A DNA stretch of 64,000 nucleotides, taken from positions 81,942,162 through 82,006,161 of the forward strand of contig NC_089587.1 in assembly GCF_019320115.1 (NCBI RefSeq). The letters are read 5' to 3'. Position numbers and translations under genes: made by a program. Shown piece by piece: positions 1-11,229 of the stretch. The stretch comes from Miscanthus floridulus (lineage: Eukaryota > Streptophyta > Magnoliopsida > Poales > Poaceae). Position 1 is the stretch's first letter. Every line of letters starts with the position of its first letter. The notes below the pieces were generated by a model, which had not been told where the DNA came from, did not search any database, and saw nothing but the letters and a program-made list of their open reading frames with translations.

Positions 1-660
1 ACCTTTGAGAGTGCCAAGAAGAGCAAGGTCCTAGTGAGGTGATTGAGATTTGAGAATCCCAAAGAGAGCCCTCATTAGTGAGATCAAGAGTAGCAAAGTG
101 TGCATCCACCCTTCTCATTAGGCTTATCGTGGTCAAGTGAGAGTTCGTGCTTGTTACTCTTGGTGATCACCATCACCTAGATGGCTTGGTGGTGATTGGG
201 AGTTTGGTGATCATCCAACGGAGCTTGTGGATGACCCAACTCAAGTTGTGAGTGGTTGTGGGTGATTCACCGTGATGAAGTGTCGAAGAATCAACCCATA
301 GAGAGCACTTGATCCTTGCGCGGATCAAGGAGGAGCTACACCCTTGCGCGGGTGCTCCAACAAGGACTAGTGGGGAGTGGCGACTCTCTGATACCTCGAC
401 AAAACATCGCTGCGTTCCTCCTTCTCTATTTACTTTGAGCATTTACTTTGAGCAATTCAATTCTTGTCATTTACATTCATAGAATTGCCATGCTAGAGTA
501 GGATTGGAATATAGGTTGCTAAACTTTTGTGCGGTAGATCAATAGATACACTTTCTAGGCACAAGGGGTTAATTGGGCTAACCATAGGACTTAATTATTG
601 CAAAAAAATTTAGAATTAGTCCAATTCACCCCCCCCCTCTTAGGCATCTTGATCCTTTCA
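1..660 (+). mobile_element. 3' part of a copia-type LTR, truncated by the window edge
   Basis: The stretch ends in a run of C followed by tcttaggcatcttgatcctttca, the usual 3' end of grass Ty1/copia (SIRE/Maximus-like) LTRs, finishing in CA at 660. It is not followed by a tRNA-Met primer site. The next bases instead read as open frame that runs into the gag-like ORF at 740. The simplest reading is an LTR inserted into that ORF, with its left end outside the window. No coding function is seen; the short antisense ORF at 173-442 is LTR sequence. Confidence 0.7.
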
Positions 661-1824
661 GAGGGAGCCACCGGCTATTCAGATAAAATGCATTGATGCC
701 TATTCTCTTGGATTGTTCAAGGAGCTCAAGCTGGAGTAGATGGTTCATGATATGCGCTCCATGGGGCTGTCCTACTTGATGGAATCTAGGAAGCATTGGA
801 ACAATGAGATTATCTGTCAGTTTTATGCTTCCTATCACCATGAGAAAGACCCTACCGGTGCCATTGATATTATCCATTGGACCATTGAAGGCAAGCACTA
901 TAAGGTGGATTTTATTACTTTCTCTTGCCTTCTTGGTTTAAGTCACGCCGGCCGTACTATACCTGAACTCACTGAGTATGAGGATATGGCTTTGGAGGAG
1001 TACCAGCATATGTACCTTGATGGACATCCAGCTGATGGATAGACTGGGTATCTGAAGCCCTACTACTATGTTCTCAATAACATTTTGCGACAGATCTTGT
1101 ATCCAAAGCGAGGTGCTCCACTTTCCTTCGTGATGATTCTTAGAAGGCGCTTCAGCACTTTGGTGATGATTCTCAGCTATTCTCCATTAGCCGATACATT
1201 TGGAACAAGATACATGATGCTACTGAGGATCCTATGAGGCACCTTCCCTATGCCCCCTACATCATGCATGTGATTGAGCAAGTGTTCGACATCCGGTTCC
1301 CCATAGACATTCAGCACAATCTCCTCAATATCTCCAACAAGACATCTATCACAGCTACCAAAGAACTAAGGAAGACGGCTGATGTAGCCCAAGCCAAAGG
1401 CAAAGGTGCTTCGGGTTCTCGCTCTCGTCATGGTGCTTCACCACCTTCTGTTGCTCGCTCGTCTAGTGCTGAGCCACTCTCTTCTTCCTCCTCTGGTAAG
1501 AAGCCCAACAAGTTTAAGTTCCTCAAGACCTACATGTTTGGACAATGTTGTGCTAGTGCTCAATGTGAGCATGATATGCAAGAGATGCTCTATCGTTTGG
1601 AACAACAGGCTAGTATTGAGTCTTCTCCTCCACCGCTGTTCGTGCCTCCCTATGATCCTTTGGCACTCTATGATGAGGCTTGTGTGACATATGAGGGTGA
1701 TGCTACTTCTCGCCCTCATAGCAAGAGCAAGGCTCCTGAAGAAGATGAGGACTACATGGAGGAGGAGGAGGATGATGACGACGACGATGGTGGTGATCAT
1801 GGTGACCAAGATGATGATGAGGAC
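661..1824 (+). pseudogene. gag/transposase-like ORF of the outer LTR element, decayed and interrupted
   Basis: Open frame begins directly after the LTR end at 660, meets a TAG at 737-739, continues from the ATG at 740 to a TAG at 1040-1042, then changes frame and continues from about 1180 (ATG 1234). The first part (ICQFYASY, HWTIEGKHY, FSCLLGL) resembles the domain Pfam calls putative plant transposon protein. The second part has LPYAPYIM, a Ser-rich linker, and a strongly acidic Asp/Glu tail. The chromovirus at 1825 cuts the frame in its acidic C-terminus; on the far side (14245) the same frame continues for four residues to a stop at 14257-14259. The host protein was therefore almost complete at the insertion point. 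Family assignment is from recognition only. Confidence 0.65.
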
Positions 1825-4800
1825 TGTCGCACCCAATTTTGCAAAGCAAAACCAAGTACTCATATATGTGCGCCCAGGATGTCCAAACACACACATATAT
1901 CACAAATTGCAATAGTATCAAAGTAAAGTACTTATTACATCGCATATCTCATCATAAAGTTAAATACAAAGTTTGCTCGAAGGCAATATTATTACAAACA
2001 CAGCGGAATAACTAGCCCAACTGCCATAGGGACTCCAACTAGTGAACGTCTCCCTAGTAGTCCTGGACATCCTTCGAAAACTCTTCATATCCATTATCTG
2101 TTACCCATCTAGGATTTTCATTGGATGTAAAGCAAGTGTAAGCTCACCATGCTTAGCAAGTATAACAAAGGGGTCTATGAGGCTCAAATAGGCTTGACAC
2201 TGTTTGGCTGTGGTTCACAATTTTAGTTGATCAATTTTTAGCAACCTGAATTACTACTTTAATGAACAGTAGCAATTCCCAAGTGGTATTAAAGTATCAA
2301 AGCTTTATCTCATAACCCATCCATCCATCAACCACAGTAACCACTAATCTCGAAGGATCCAGACCGCTCGTATCCGTGAGCACGGCTGTTATAACAGGTT
2401 AATTATTTCTGTAGAAATGGTACATCTTTACCCATCGAGCTATGATTCCCAATGCTGGGGTTTGCGAGACCCACTACACCTCTTCCTAGGAAGTGTGGCA
2501 GAGTTTCACTATGAAACCCTTAGCTAGTTGCACTAACAGGTCGTAGCTACAAAGGAATAGCACACGTGGGCATCGTAGCACGGTGCACACCCTAACAGAA
2601 AAAGGAAAGATACCCTCTTACCCCTTACTGGAGCTACAGATGAGCTAGTACAAACTAGATAATAGGTTAAAGTCAGAGCCATTTGACACTCGGGGTTGTA
2701 CGGTCCCTCCTGGGTTGCCGCTTCAGGATTAAGTCCTTATGGAGAGGCACTAGAGTACTCAACCTTGTACTCCAGCCCCCTATCTGTTGCTAAAAAGTTC
2801 TATTTTATCACATTGCATATAGTCTTAAATATGTTTAACAATTACTTCATGTTAAGCGCTGCAGCATCTATCCAAAATGCATACCCAATAAACCCAGGTA
2901 TCAAGGATATGTGGTACAAGGAATCATCTAGGTAAAGTCCTTAAAGGCAATTCAAATTAAACTCATGCATGAATGTAAGTGGTAGTAGTTCATAGGTAAT
3001 AAGGGGCCTTTGGTACACTTGCCTTCCTCAAAGTCATCCTAGGAGTACTGCTGATCCTGCTGGGGGTCCTCAGTCACCTCGAATGGCTCACCCTCTAATC
3101 GTTATCCAATCATCAATCAAACATCATTCCAATCATTACATGCATACAAGATAGAACTCCATTAGAACAGTACACCAAACAGTGAAAACATATGTTGAAA
3201 AGCTTATAGATCTATTCTACGCATTACTACGAACACATGAGCGAAAGAATCACTCAAATCGGACTTAAAACGTGAAAGTTATGCATGAAATAAGATGTAA
3301 TGGCAATTCTGTAAATAAACTAACCTATTTTCAAATTAAAACAATTAAAAATCTGAATTTAAATGAAATTTGGACCTGGCATACTATTTCTGGAAATGAC
3401 AGGGTTCTAAACGAATAAAATCAGGATCGAAAAATAATTATTTTGAACTAACCAGGACTGCGGGTTGATTCACTAAAAACCGAGGGGCTATTTTGTAAAA
3501 CTGGCATGGCTGACCGCGTGTTGACCGGGGCTGCTGACTCATCTGACACGTGGCGCACTGTGGTTCGCTCGGTGCACCACATGGCGTGGACCAGTGCTGA
3601 CGCAGGCACGGTGCGCCGGGTCCATGGTTCACCGTGGACCGGCCACTTAAGTCCAACCGGTATCTAATCTGGGCCATCCATGCTAGATCCAACGGCGCAG
3701 GGGTGAGGGCCGGTGGTGGCTCGCCGAGGAAGAAGCCCATGGTGGCGGCGCCATGGCTGGCGATTCAGTGCTTGCGGAAACGACGTTCTAGGGCGCCATT
3801 TGACCATCTAGGGGCATGGAAAGATGGAGATGCTCATCGTGAGTCGTCTGGAGGGGAACGCGACGTCCGAGAAGGCTCCGAAGCTGGTCGTCGACGGTGG
3901 CCGCAAACTGGAGAGAGAAAAGGCACACGGGTGAAGGCGAATCCGGGCGAAACAAGGCCAATTCAAGTAATTATGGATACCTTTGGCTGCGGTGAAACAC
4001 GGTGAGGCCTCGGCTGGCTTCGGTGATGGCGTTCGTGCTCGGGAGGGGGGGATTCACCGGCGGCGGTGGCTCATGGCAGCGGGCAGGGGATGGAGAAGGG
4101 CAGAGGGGAGGGGCTCGGCCTTTATAGGCGGGCGGCAGCGGTGTACAAGGAAAGGGAGCGAGGCGGGTTCGGCGCTTTCCATACGGGCATTGGTGGCCTT
4201 CCATCAGAGCCGCGCCATTGACGACAGAGAAAAGGAAAGAGCGTCGGGGAAGAAAGGAAGGTGGATGACGCGGCTGACAGGTAGGACCAGCATGAAGCGA
4301 GGGAGAAGGGAGCGGTGCATGCAGGCGAAGCCGAGGTGGGCCGCGGCTAAGCTGGGCCAGGCAGAACGGTGGGCCACCGAGCTGGCTGGAAGGGCCGCGT
4401 GCGGGGGGGGGGGAAAGAAAGTCTCGGCAGTAGGCTGGGCCGCGCGGGGTGCGGGCCATAGTGCTGATGTGGGGTAGGCCGCTGGTTGATGCCAGCGCGG
4501 GAAAAAAAAGAAGGGCTGGGCTGGGCTGCTTCGGTTGGGCTGAAAAAAAGAGAAGATGAATTCTTTTCAAATCCAATTTTTTTTCCAATTCTATTTTCTC
4601 CATTTTAAGCCAAATTCAAATAAGTTTTGAATTCGATTTTCAAATCATCTAGCCCTACACTCAATCAAAAACCACATGATTCGGCATGAATGCAACAAAC
4701 AAGTTTCTAAACTTATGGTTTATTTTATTTATACAATATTTATTATTTGACCTATGTTAGAAATACCTAGAAAATGTATAAATAGGGCAAGAATTTAATT

Positions 4801-4830
4801 GCTAATTGCAGTAGAATTTTGGGTGTTACA
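1825..4830 (-). repeat. 3' LTR of the chromovirus
   Basis: About 3006 bp, matching 11230-14239 along its whole length. The plus strand starts TGTCGCACC and ends GGGTGTTACA, giving a TG...CA LTR on either strand. Open frames inside it (for example 3634-4005 and 3983-4477) recur in the other LTR only because the copies are homologous. The GC-rich part around 3600-4500 is likely the promoter/leader region, as seen in large Tekay LTRs. Confidence 0.93.
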
Positions 4831-4846
4831 AACCTACCCCCCTTAA
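4831..4846 (-). other. Polypurine tract of the chromovirus
   Basis: On the minus strand this reads TTAAGGGGGGTAGGTT directly before the 3' LTR. The stop codon of pol (TAA at 4846-4844) overlaps its start, so the coding region runs right up to the plus-strand primer. Confidence 0.8.
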
Positions 4847-6474
4847 GATAAATCTCGTCCTCGAGATTCGGATGGTTCAAAGAGATTGGGATAGTCAGTT
4901 CTCAGATCCTCCTCTCTTTCCTAAGTTGCCTCATCCACTGAGTGTCTGTTCCACTGAACCTTGCACATTCTTATTATTTTGCTCCTTGTGATTCTCTCCG
5001 CTATTTCTAGGATTCTTACTGGATATTCTATGTATGATAGATCCCCTCGGATATCCAGTTCTTCCAAAGGTAGTTGTTCCTCAAGTACTCTCAAACATTT
5101 CTTAAGTTGTGACACATGGAAAACATCATGAACACCTAAGAGCTGCTCCGGTAACTCTAACTGGTAAGCAACTTCTCCTCTCCTGTTGATGATCTTGAAT
5201 GGTCCCACATACCTGGGTGACAACTTTCCCTTAGTATGGAATCTCTTTACTCCTTTCATAGGTGAAACTTTGAGATAGACAAAGTCACCAATTTCAAATG
5301 CCAAATCTCTTCTTCTTGTGTCCACATAGCTTTTCTGTTGGGACTGTGCAACCTTTAGGTTTTGCCTTATTGTTTGCACTTGTTTTTCTACCAGCTGCAA
5401 AACATCTGGTCCAAAGACTTGGCTTTCCCCCGTTTGATTCCAAAACAATGGTGTTCTGCACTTCCTACCATACAATGCCTCAAATGGTGCCATCTTAAGA
5501 CTCTTTTGGTTGCTATTATTATAGGAGAATTCGGCATATGGTAAACTCTTATCCCAACTTGTCCCATACTGCAGAGCACAAGCTCTTAGCATATCCTCTA
5601 AGATCTGATTTGTTCTCTCGATCTGTCCATCTGTTTAAGGATGGTAAGCTGAGCTAAAGTTCAACTTCATATCCATTAACTCATGCAATTTCTACCAAAA
5701 ATGTGATGTGAACTGTGTACCCCTATCCGAAACAATCTTCTTTAGTACACCATGTAAACATACAATCCTTTCCATATATAACTCTGCTAACTTTGCACTC
5801 GAATAAGTTACCTTGACCGGAATGAAATGGGCCACTTTTGTCAGTCGGTCAACAATCACCCAGATAGAGTCAAATCCTCTCTGTGTACGGGGTAATCCAA
5901 CTATAAAGTCCATTCCAACTTCTTCCCATTTCCATTCGGGTATCTTCATAGGCTATAGTAAACCTACTGGCCTCTGATGTTCTGCTTTCACTCTTTGGCA
6001 CATATCACATATAGCCACATGTTCAGCTACATCTCTCTTTAGTCCATACCACCAGTATCTCTCTTTAAGATCAAGATACATTTTAGTACTTCCTGGGTGT
6101 ATGGAATAGGCTGAGTCATGAGCTTCCCTCAAGATAGACTCCCTAATAGATTTTACTTCTGGCACACAAATCCTTTTACCAAACCATACTATCCCTTGAT
6201 CATCCATATGGAATCCTGGGGCTTTACCAATCACTATACGCTCTGTAATATCCTTGATCCTCTCATCACCCAGCTGTCCCTTACGAATCTCTTGTTCTAG
6301 AGTGGGTTCCACCTCTAACTCCATGGTGTTGGCCACAATACCCAAATTCAAGTATTTGAACTCCTCACACAACTCTTCAGGTAATTGAGTTGTATAGGCC
6401 ATGTTCACATGACTCCTTCTACTCAAGGCATCTACTACTACATTAGCCTTTCCCGGGTGATAGTGGATATCCAA
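4844..6474 (-). pseudogene. Integrase with C-terminal chromodomain (pol, 3' part)
   Basis: Read on the minus strand from 6474: the HHCC zinc-binding region (HSAYSIHPGSTK ... CDMCQRVKAEHQ), then the catalytic core starting EVGMDFIVGLPRT with VSDRGTQFTS, the HP.TDGQ.ERTNQ segment, a GPF-like region (YVGPFKIINR), and a chromodomain-like end (EYPVRILEIAER ... KVQWNRHS). Chromodomain integrases of this lineage direct insertion to histone-marked chromatin. The frame is broken by TAG at about 5950, TAA at about 5636 and TAG at about 4921 (a Trp position in relatives), so no complete enzyme can be made. It lies in a different frame from RT, showing an indel between 6548 and 6474. Confidence 0.9.
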
Positions 6475-6547
6475 ATCATAATCCTTGATTAACTCGAGCC
6501 ATCTACGCTGCCTCAGATTTAGATCTAACAGTGTGAATATATATACT

Positions 6548-7780
6548 TCAGACTCTTATGTCCATATAAATCTTGCACTTATGACCAATCAAGTAGTGCC
6601 TCCATATCTTAAGAGCATGCACCACAGCTGCCAATTCCAGATCATGAGTCGGATAATTTAACTCATGTTTTCTCAGTTGTCTAGATGTGTAGGCAACAAC
6701 TCTGCCTTCTTGCATAAGAACACCTCCTAGACCTTGCCGCGAGGCATCACAATAGATAGAGAAACTTTTGGTGAGATCAGGTAAGATGAGCACTAGAGCA
6801 GAAGTTAGTCTCTTCTTCAACTCCTCAAAACTGCCCTAGCATTGTTTAGTCCATACAAATTTGGCATTCTTCTCTAACAACGCAGTCATGGGCTTGGCTA
6901 ACTTAGAGAATCCCTCGATGAATCTCCTATAATACCCAGCCATACCTAGAAAACTCTGAATCTCACTAACATCTTTGGGTGGCTTCCAACTCAACACATC
7001 TCTAACCTTCTTGGGATCTACTGCTACCCCTCCATTAGAGATTATGTGACCAAGGAAAGATACTTCTTTTAGCCAGAACTCACATTTGCTGAACTTGGCA
7101 TAAAGTTGATGTTCTCTAAGCTTCTGCAACACCAATCTCAAATGTTCTTCATGCTCTTCTTCATTCTTAGAATACACTAGTATGTCATCAATGAACACGA
7201 CGACAAACTTGTCAAGGTACTCCATGAACACTTTGTTCATCAGATACATTAAGTAGGCAGGTGCATTTATCAGACCAAAAGACATGACTATGAACTCATA
7301 TAGTCCGTAACGGGTCACAAAGGCGGTCTTGGGGATGTCAGTACGCCTTATCCTCAGCTGATGGTATCCAGATCGAAGGTCAATCTTGGAAAACACACAA
7401 GCCCCTTTCAATTGGTCAAATAGGTCATCAATTCTAGGTAATGGGTACTTGTTCTTAATTGTGACCTCATTAAGTGACCTGTAGTCTATGCACATCCTTT
7501 GTGTACCATCCTTCTTTTCTACAAACAGTACTGGTGCACCCCAAGGTGATGAACTAGGTTGAACATAACCCTTGTCTAACAATTCCCTTAATTGTTTCTT
7601 AAGTTCTGCTAATTCATTCACTCCCATTCTATAGGGTCTCTTAGCTATGGGTGCAGTTCTAGGTAAAAGTTCAATAATAAACTCGATGTCTCGGTCAGGT
7701 GGCATACCTGGCAATTCCTCAAGGAAGACATCTGGGTACTCATTCACTATCCTTATATCTTCTATGGTTGTGCCTTCCAA
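6548..7780 (-). pseudogene. Reverse transcriptase and RNase H (pol, middle part)
   Basis: Minus-strand translation from 7780 shows the RT region: [16 protein letters not shown], the template-grip stretch [47 protein letters not shown], and the catalytic [10 protein letters not shown]. It continues into [18 protein letters not shown] and the RNase H start ([25 protein letters not shown]). A TAG near 6837 separates RT from RNase H, and RNase H breaks off near 6548 before its later catalytic residues. The order RT, RNase H, integrase is diagnostic of Ty3/gypsy. Confidence 0.93.
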
Positions 7781-7877
7781 CTGATTAACCCAGCAGATTT
7801 TTATAGCTGACTAAGTTGCCACATACACCACTTCTTCTCTAGTTGAAGTGATAAGATTCACAGAACTATTACCACAG

Positions 7878-9281
7878 TTAATAACTGCTTTCTACAACCT
7901 TAGCCAATCCATACCTAAGATGACATCGATACCAGTAGAATTTATGACTACAAGATTTGCTTGAAATTCTACCCCCCCTTATGCTGAGACTAGCAGCTAA
8001 GCATATCCACTCTGCTTTCATTACCCCACTAGGTGAGCTTACTAACATGTGTTTCTTCATAACACTTACTGGAATACCATGCTTCTTTATGAATGTATAT
8101 GTTATGAAGGAATGCGAAGCACCAGAATCAAAAAGTACTGTAGCTGAGTTTGAGTTGACCGGAAACGTACCGATCACCACATCCGGTGCCTCCTGAGCTG
8201 TTTCAGCGGTAACATGGTTCACCTTTCCCCAAACGTAGTTCTACTGTGAATTAGTCTTCTTGGGGCATCTATTGGAGTAATGTCCTGGCTCTCCACAATT
8301 GAAGCACTTGTTGTCATTAACTGCATTTGGCGCTTTTGGTGCGCCATTCCTCTACGGAGCATTGGGGGCATTATTCATCACTGGTACATTGTTGGGTTGC
8401 TGCTGGCGCTGAGCTGGTGCCTTGTACTACTGTTGCTGCTGCTGTGCATGCTGTTGCTGCTAGTTATGGTTGGGACCTGTCTAACCTTGGTAGCACTGCT
8501 GAGGTTGAGTTTGTTGAGGGTTGGTACGGAAGCGAGAGTTGCTCCCGGATTGCTGTCCTTGAAATTTCCTCTTCTTGTCCTCCATCCGGCGGCACTTATT
8601 CTCAATCACTAAAGCTTTGTCCACCAGCTACTAAAAGTTAGCAAAGGTATGGGACAACAGCTGGTACTAGAGACCATCATTCAAGCCCTCCATAAACAGC
8701 TCCTGCCTCTTTCCATCCTCGTCTACCTTAGTAGGTGCATACCATGACAATTGTATAAACTTGTCACGATATTCAGCAATAGTCATGCTCCCTTGCTTAA
8801 GAGCCAAGAACTCCTTCTTCAGCTTCATCAGTCCTACAGGTACATGGTGAGTGCGGAAGGCACTGTGGAACTCAGCCCAAGTGATGGGATTAGCTTCGGT
8901 GCGGCCAAAGCGGAATGAGTCCCACCAATCCTGTGCAGCTCCCTGCAACTGTCCAGAAGCATATAAAACTTTCTCCCTATCATCACATTGGGCAATCTCC
9001 AGTTGTCTCTCAATGGCACATAGCCAATCATCGGCTTGGAGTGGGTCGGCAGAGTGCTTGAATACAGGTGGGTGTCCTTTCAGAAACTCTCCCCTCTTAT
9101 CTCTGACATGAGGGGGTGCATTCCCATTCCCTTGCCCCATGTTCTGCATGTTTTGGGCCATCTGTTGAAGCAACTGGGTCTGCATCATCATTACCTGCTC
9201 CTTGGTGACTGGGGGTGGTGGCGGCGGTTCCTCGCCTCCCTGGTTGTTCCTCCTGGTGTTCACCATCTGTAGAGGCATCAT
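7878..9281 (-). pseudogene. Gag nucleocapsid and aspartic protease
   Basis: One frame (lowest base divisible by 3) runs from ATG at 9281 (or 9266, MVNTRRN) through gag to 7878. Gag begins with a Pro-rich and Gln/Met-rich segment, then the capsid-like part (VFKHSADPLQADDWL, WWDSFRF, FHSAFRTHHVP, FLALKQGSMTIAEY). A Gln-rich linker leads to a CCHC zinc knuckle at 8306-8265. The protease follows, with the active site LFDSGASHSFI. Eight TAG codons interrupt this frame (lowest bases 8667, 8631, 8628, 8481, 8460, 8427, 8352, 8241), most within Gln-rich sequence. Gag packages the RNA; protease would process gag-pol. Neither can be made intact. Confidence 0.9.
8265..8306 (-). other. CCHC zinc knuckle of gag
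   Basis: Minus-strand translation is CFNCGEPGHYSNRC, a perfect C-X2-C-X4-H-X4-C nucleocapsid motif. It fixes the gag frame between two amber codons. Confidence 0.92.
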
Positions 9282-9999
9282 ATAAGTCTCACATGTCCAA
9301 GCATATAACTCTTACAAGGTACTGGTGTAACAAGAGTAGGTGTAGACAAGAGATATATGTAGGGTATGCAAGAAGATATTTGTTCTGAACTTTTCCAGCA
9401 AGTTGGATAACAGCTGTGCTGTAAAACGAGCATATCTTACTCTCTGATTATCATATGACTGCATAGCATACCTTTCTCGAAAGCTTATGAAATTCTCTAC
9501 AACTTTTGTTTAGGACACTTTTTCAGATTCTGACGTTTACTTAGTCAAATACAAATGATAAGTAGTACTATTCCGGAATCCTGACAGCGCAGAAACCTCA
9601 ACTTACAACAGCTGTATCTCATAATTTATAATAGCTATTGAGGTGATTCCAGAGCCAAAAGAAAGATGTTGAAGTCTACTTATCTCCATAAAAATTTCAT
9701 GACCTTTGAGTATCTAGATTACAAGATATGAACTGATAAAGACAGACTATTCCGAATGATACAGCATGATAAAACGAAACCCAACTATTTATTCATAATA
9801 TCCTTAAACCCTAACCTTAACTAGATGACCGTGGACATGCCCACAAGTCATCACAATCATATCAAAGATCCAAATCAAACATTATTCATAATGATAAACA
9901 TCCAACCATGCAACTAACATTTGTCCAACCATTAAAAGAAAGAAACTAAATACTCTCTCGCGTAGCTACGCGTGCTTATTACATATTTTTAAGACTCTC

Positions 10000-11046
10000 C
10001 TATGGGTATGGGTCGATGTTGGTGCTAGTGCTGGGGTCTCCAGATTCTCCTCTGGTCCTTGGGGGCGACTGAGCGGGTACTCCTGAATCTTCCACATCTG
10101 GACCTCCTAGCTGCTGCTTTAGTGTAGCGTTCTCACGAGCCAGCTGCATGTAGGCCCTCCCCATGACATCGAGCTCATCCAGGGCTTAATCCAAGTCAGT
10201 GTGGGTCTCAGCCAAGCACAACAGGGTAGGCCTCAGCCTCAGGTTTGCCTCTCCAAGTGGTGCAGCAATGTTGCACGTAGATTGTCCGCTCCGACGGTGG
10301 GGAAGATAGCGGTCATCCTCCTAGGCGATGTCGTCGAAGTGACGGTCGCGGTTGACCATCAACGCCTATCGAGCTGCATCCCTGATGACGGCCACACGTG
10401 TGAGCCATGTAGTGGTGGAACAGTGGATGTAGCGCACCCAAGTCCCCTCTTGGATGTACACTTCTGTCTCCCAGAAGTCGGTGTAGTCGGGGTGGGTCCA
10501 ATGCTCTGTCCTGTACTGTACAGTGCCTCCGGGGTGGTAGCGATGCACAAGTGCGAGAAGCCTAGGGTGGTAGTAGCCATCACCCTCCAAGTCGTAGTGG
10601 ATCTTCGTAGTCCATCCCTGAGCCAACGGTGCATTATGATCATCATCATTGTCATCATCCCCATCGTCTCCACCGTCTCCATCGTCTCCACCATCTCCAC
10701 CATCTCCACCATCATCAACATCAGAATCATCAGAACCATCTCCATCATCGGGGTCACCAGCTCCCTCCTGGCCACCTTGTTCCTGTACTTCCTTGGGATC
10801 TTCCTCAGACTCCTCTATCTCAATGGGTCCCTCAAACATGGGTCCCTCCTCTGTTTCTTCATCCATTGGATCCTCCAACAAGTCCTCCAGAGGTTCCCCC
10901 ATGGGCACCTCCACAGGTGGTTCCTCCTCTTGGTTCCTTAGAGCCTCCACAAGGTGTGCCGGGACACGCTTGCCCAAAGTGAACCTAGTCCTCCTAGTGG
11001 GCATTAGGATGGTCCTCTTGCGCGGGGTCTGCTTGGTACGGGCCAT
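10000..11046 (-). pseudogene. Extra ORF upstream of gag with a histone H3-like N-terminus
   Basis: ATG at 11046 on the minus strand, 165 bases after the PBS. The longest open part ends at 10366 (226 residues). The same frame then passes TAG at 10321 and TAA at 10186 and ends at 10000, so an unbroken ancestor would have had about 348 codons. The protein starts MARTKQTPRKRT; the first seven residues and ten of the first twelve match plant histone H3. A basic stretch follows (RRTRFTLGKR), then a Glu-rich and Asp/Gly-rich acidic region (about residues 48-135), a mixed region with YTDFWETEVYIQEGTWVRY, and past the stops a predicted coiled coil (ALDELDVMGRAYMQLARENA). I do not recognise the family. 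Possible roles (chromatin tethering, H3-reader decoy) are inference. Confidence 0.7.
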
Positions 11047-11214
11047 CTACAAGAATGAAAAGGTTGAGTATTATAACAAAATAATTTTTGGCAACAGATA
11101 AAGAACAGAATATAAGCAAAAATTTTATAGTAAAGTAAAGGTAGTAAAATAAAGATAATGAAATCCTAAAAATGTCCATTTCTATCTAGGTTGTTCATCC
11201 TACAGTCAGTTATA

Positions 11215-11227
11215 GCTCTGATACCAA
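11215..11227 (-). other. Primer binding site (tRNA-Met)
   Basis: The minus strand reads TTGGTATCAGAGC two bases after the 5' LTR end. TGGTATCAGAGC is the standard plant initiator tRNA-Met primer sequence. It fixes the element's orientation. Confidence 0.92.
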
Positions 11228-11229
11228 TT

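Noticed and set aside
3983..4477. Arg/Gly-rich ORF of 164 residues, also present at 13390-13899 in the other LTR
   Set aside because: The two LTRs are copies of each other, so conservation says nothing about coding. Composition follows the GC-rich LTR and no domain is visible.
10201..10941. Long plus-strand ORFs with Ile/Ser/Thr or Pro/Ser repeats
   Set aside because: They are the antisense of the Asp/Glu-rich region of the extra chromovirus ORF, where GAT/GAC repeats give repetitive shadows.
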